This document shows, piece after piece, positions 62,415 to 64,000 of a DNA stretch of 64,000 bases (positions are counted from its first letter, which is position 1; each line of letters starts with the position of its first letter). The stretch is from Peromyscus leucopus (Eukaryota > Chordata > Mammalia > Rodentia > Cricetidae). Below the pieces are notes generated by a model. It did not search any database. It saw only the letters and a list, made by a program, of their open reading frames with translations, and was not told where the DNA came from. A program made the position numbers and the translations under genes. The stretch lies in NCBI RefSeq assembly GCF_004664715.2, contig NC_051075.1, positions 33,562,504-33,626,503 of the forward strand, written 5' to 3'.

Positions 62415-62812
62415 AAGAGGGCAGCATGGTGAAGGAATCATGATCAAAACAAGCATGGTGGTGAAAGAGTCATGGTGAGAATCTTGTTCAGGCTATCATG
62501 CTCTAGGTATCATGGTGAACACATTATGGTGAAGGTGTCATAATAAAGGCATTCTGGTCATGGTATTTATGGTTAGGGCATTTGGTAAGTTTATCAGGGT
62601 CATGCAAATGGTAGTATATCATTTGGAGGAAATCATGTTTACAGTATCCTATCAATATTAGGAAATCATGGTCAGGGCAGTGTGGTTAGGACACTGTAGT
62701 ACAGGCATCACAGTGAGAACACTGTGTTCAAGGCATCATAGTTAGAGTATCATGGTTAGGGCATTATGGTGTCTTCATTGTGGTCAGGGCATCATGGTCA
62801 TGGTTGTGGTTT
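62415..62812. repeat. Degenerate 14-bp minisatellite
   Basis: A repeated ATCATGGT(C/T)AGGGC-like unit is visible throughout. From 62665 to 62804 ten consecutive 14-mers can be laid out without a gap. Upstream, to about 62415, the phase is kept more loosely with indels. Variation between units is high, so the array is old. Confidence 0.9.
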
Positions 62813-64000
62813 TGATTTTCATTCATTGAGTAGGCAGGATTTAGAGGGTAAGAAGGATGAGTGGTATCTATTCAGGAGGCACATACAAGAAGAGATCAAA
62901 CATAGTATTTCACTGGACCACAGAATCTTTAAGGTGAATAAGTATGACAAAAAAACTATGAATGTTGAAAGGATCACACTGTGAATTAAATTGTAGAAAT
63001 GCGGATCATCACTTTTCCATTGGTATGGATATTTATATATTTTTCTATATAACTTTTTGAGTGACTTATTGAAAACTAATGAGCTGAATCATACTATTAA
63101 CATAATGTGTACCTAATTGAGCTAATTCATTTTTCAATGCCCAATATGACTCCATTAGAAAGTTACACTAAAATAATTCTTTTGCTGCTTCCAAATTAAC
63201 CTAAATCATGGCTGTCTGATTTTTTAAAAACTAAATTCTAATGATGTATGCCTACTGACAAAACATATTGGCAAATTAAAAAGTGCATCTCTGATGCATC
63301 TTGCTTGGTATGTGTGATACCCATTTTAGTGTGCAACTTTTAAAAGAAAACATTCAAAATATGGATCAAGATAGTAATGGTTTTAAAGAAGAGATGAGCT
63401 TTCCTTACGTAGATGTGCATACTAGTGTCACAAGGACAGCATTGTGCTCCCAGGAATTGCTTCTAATGTTCAGAACTAAATGAACCCGAGTTTTTCAAAT
63501 TCTGCTTAGCTTTTGATTCTTACTCTTGTCATCTCCAAAGTGTGTATAATAACATATTCTTCGTTTTCTTTGGGATACCGAAAACCAAAACGTGGCTTTT
63601 CCACCCCTTCTCAGATAATTCTCTACTTGTGATTTTTATATACCATTAAATAAATATTACTTTGAAATAACACAGAAGTTCAATTGTAAAGATAGTTGCT
63701 TGTTCTTGAAACTGGGAAGTCAACTTATAGATTGAACATGCTTTCATTTTAAAATACACTGCAAAATAGTTGCATTAAAATGAATGGCTTTTATTATCAT
63801 GATATAGCAAATTATCCTTCCTCTAATGTAATTTGAAGGACTCATAAAATTATGAGTGAATTCTAAGAAATTTTTAAAAATATTAAAAAGTTGTTTTTAT
63901 AGTATTTGAAAGAAAATTAAAGAAAAACAATATTAACTTTTTAATACATTATAGTTTTAATTATGGATTTTTCTTTTCTGTGGAAATGACTGTGCTAAAG
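62813..64000. other. Unrecognised AT-rich sequence
   Basis: No named repeat or gene to the end of the window. Open frames at 62766-62984 and 63301-63483 have no recognisable features. Confidence 0.4.

Noticed and set aside
62415..62812. CRISPR array
   Set aside because: The short units are directly adjacent with no spacers, the divergence is high and the genome is mammalian, so it is a minisatellite.

Overview
The window is mammalian nuclear DNA from a muroid rodent. It is AT-rich by eye and packed with rodent retroelements: B1, B2, B3, B4 and ID SINEs; L1 copies with rodent-type 5' and 3' ends; ORR1/MT-like MaLR LTRs; and several solo LTRs of class II-like endogenous retroviruses. From memory, two of those LTR groups (one starting TGCTGTGGGATGG and ending CTAGCTACA, one starting TGTGGTG) are abundant in cricetids (hamsters, deer mice, voles), so a cricetid is my best guess. 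No repeat database was available, so family names are by recognition only. I see no intact cellular protein-coding gene, no tRNA gene and no CRISPR. Nearly every short open frame is a microsatellite, an L1 or LTR remnant, or chance.

Layout. 1-4.5 kb holds a 5S rRNA pseudogene, a 5'-truncated ID element with its target-site duplication, and two overlapping old antisense L1 pieces. 4.5-15 kb is mostly unrecognised sequence with scattered old SINEs and microsatellites. 15-17 kb has an antisense L1 3' UTR, a possible retrocopy fragment and a 69-bp tandem duplication. 18.2-24.15 kb is one old L1 broken by an antisense LTR, a younger L1 3' end, and an ERV 3' end that itself carries a solo LTR. 26.7-36 kb is single-copy-looking DNA with an old MaLR LTR and a SINE/LTR cluster at 30.5-35.4 kb. 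That cluster includes a B1-B2 pair bounded by one shared target-site duplication.

36-45 kb holds an ancient mammalian repeat, a (TA)n/(TG)n block and a B4 SINE split by a solo LTR. 45.6-50.6 kb is a long, internally deleted L1, itself hit by an antisense LTR. 51-54.9 kb carries an LTR seated in microsatellite DNA, more L1 pieces, B1s and another LTR. 57.4-61.4 kb is a MaLR-rich segment. 62.4-62.8 kb is a degenerate 14-bp minisatellite.

The elements do not form a pathway; the readable content is insertion history. Clean target-site duplications or uninterrupted host-element sequence across junctions date several events relative to one another. The LTRs carry recognisable CCAAT, TATA and AATAAA motifs and are the only promoter-like sequences I can support.
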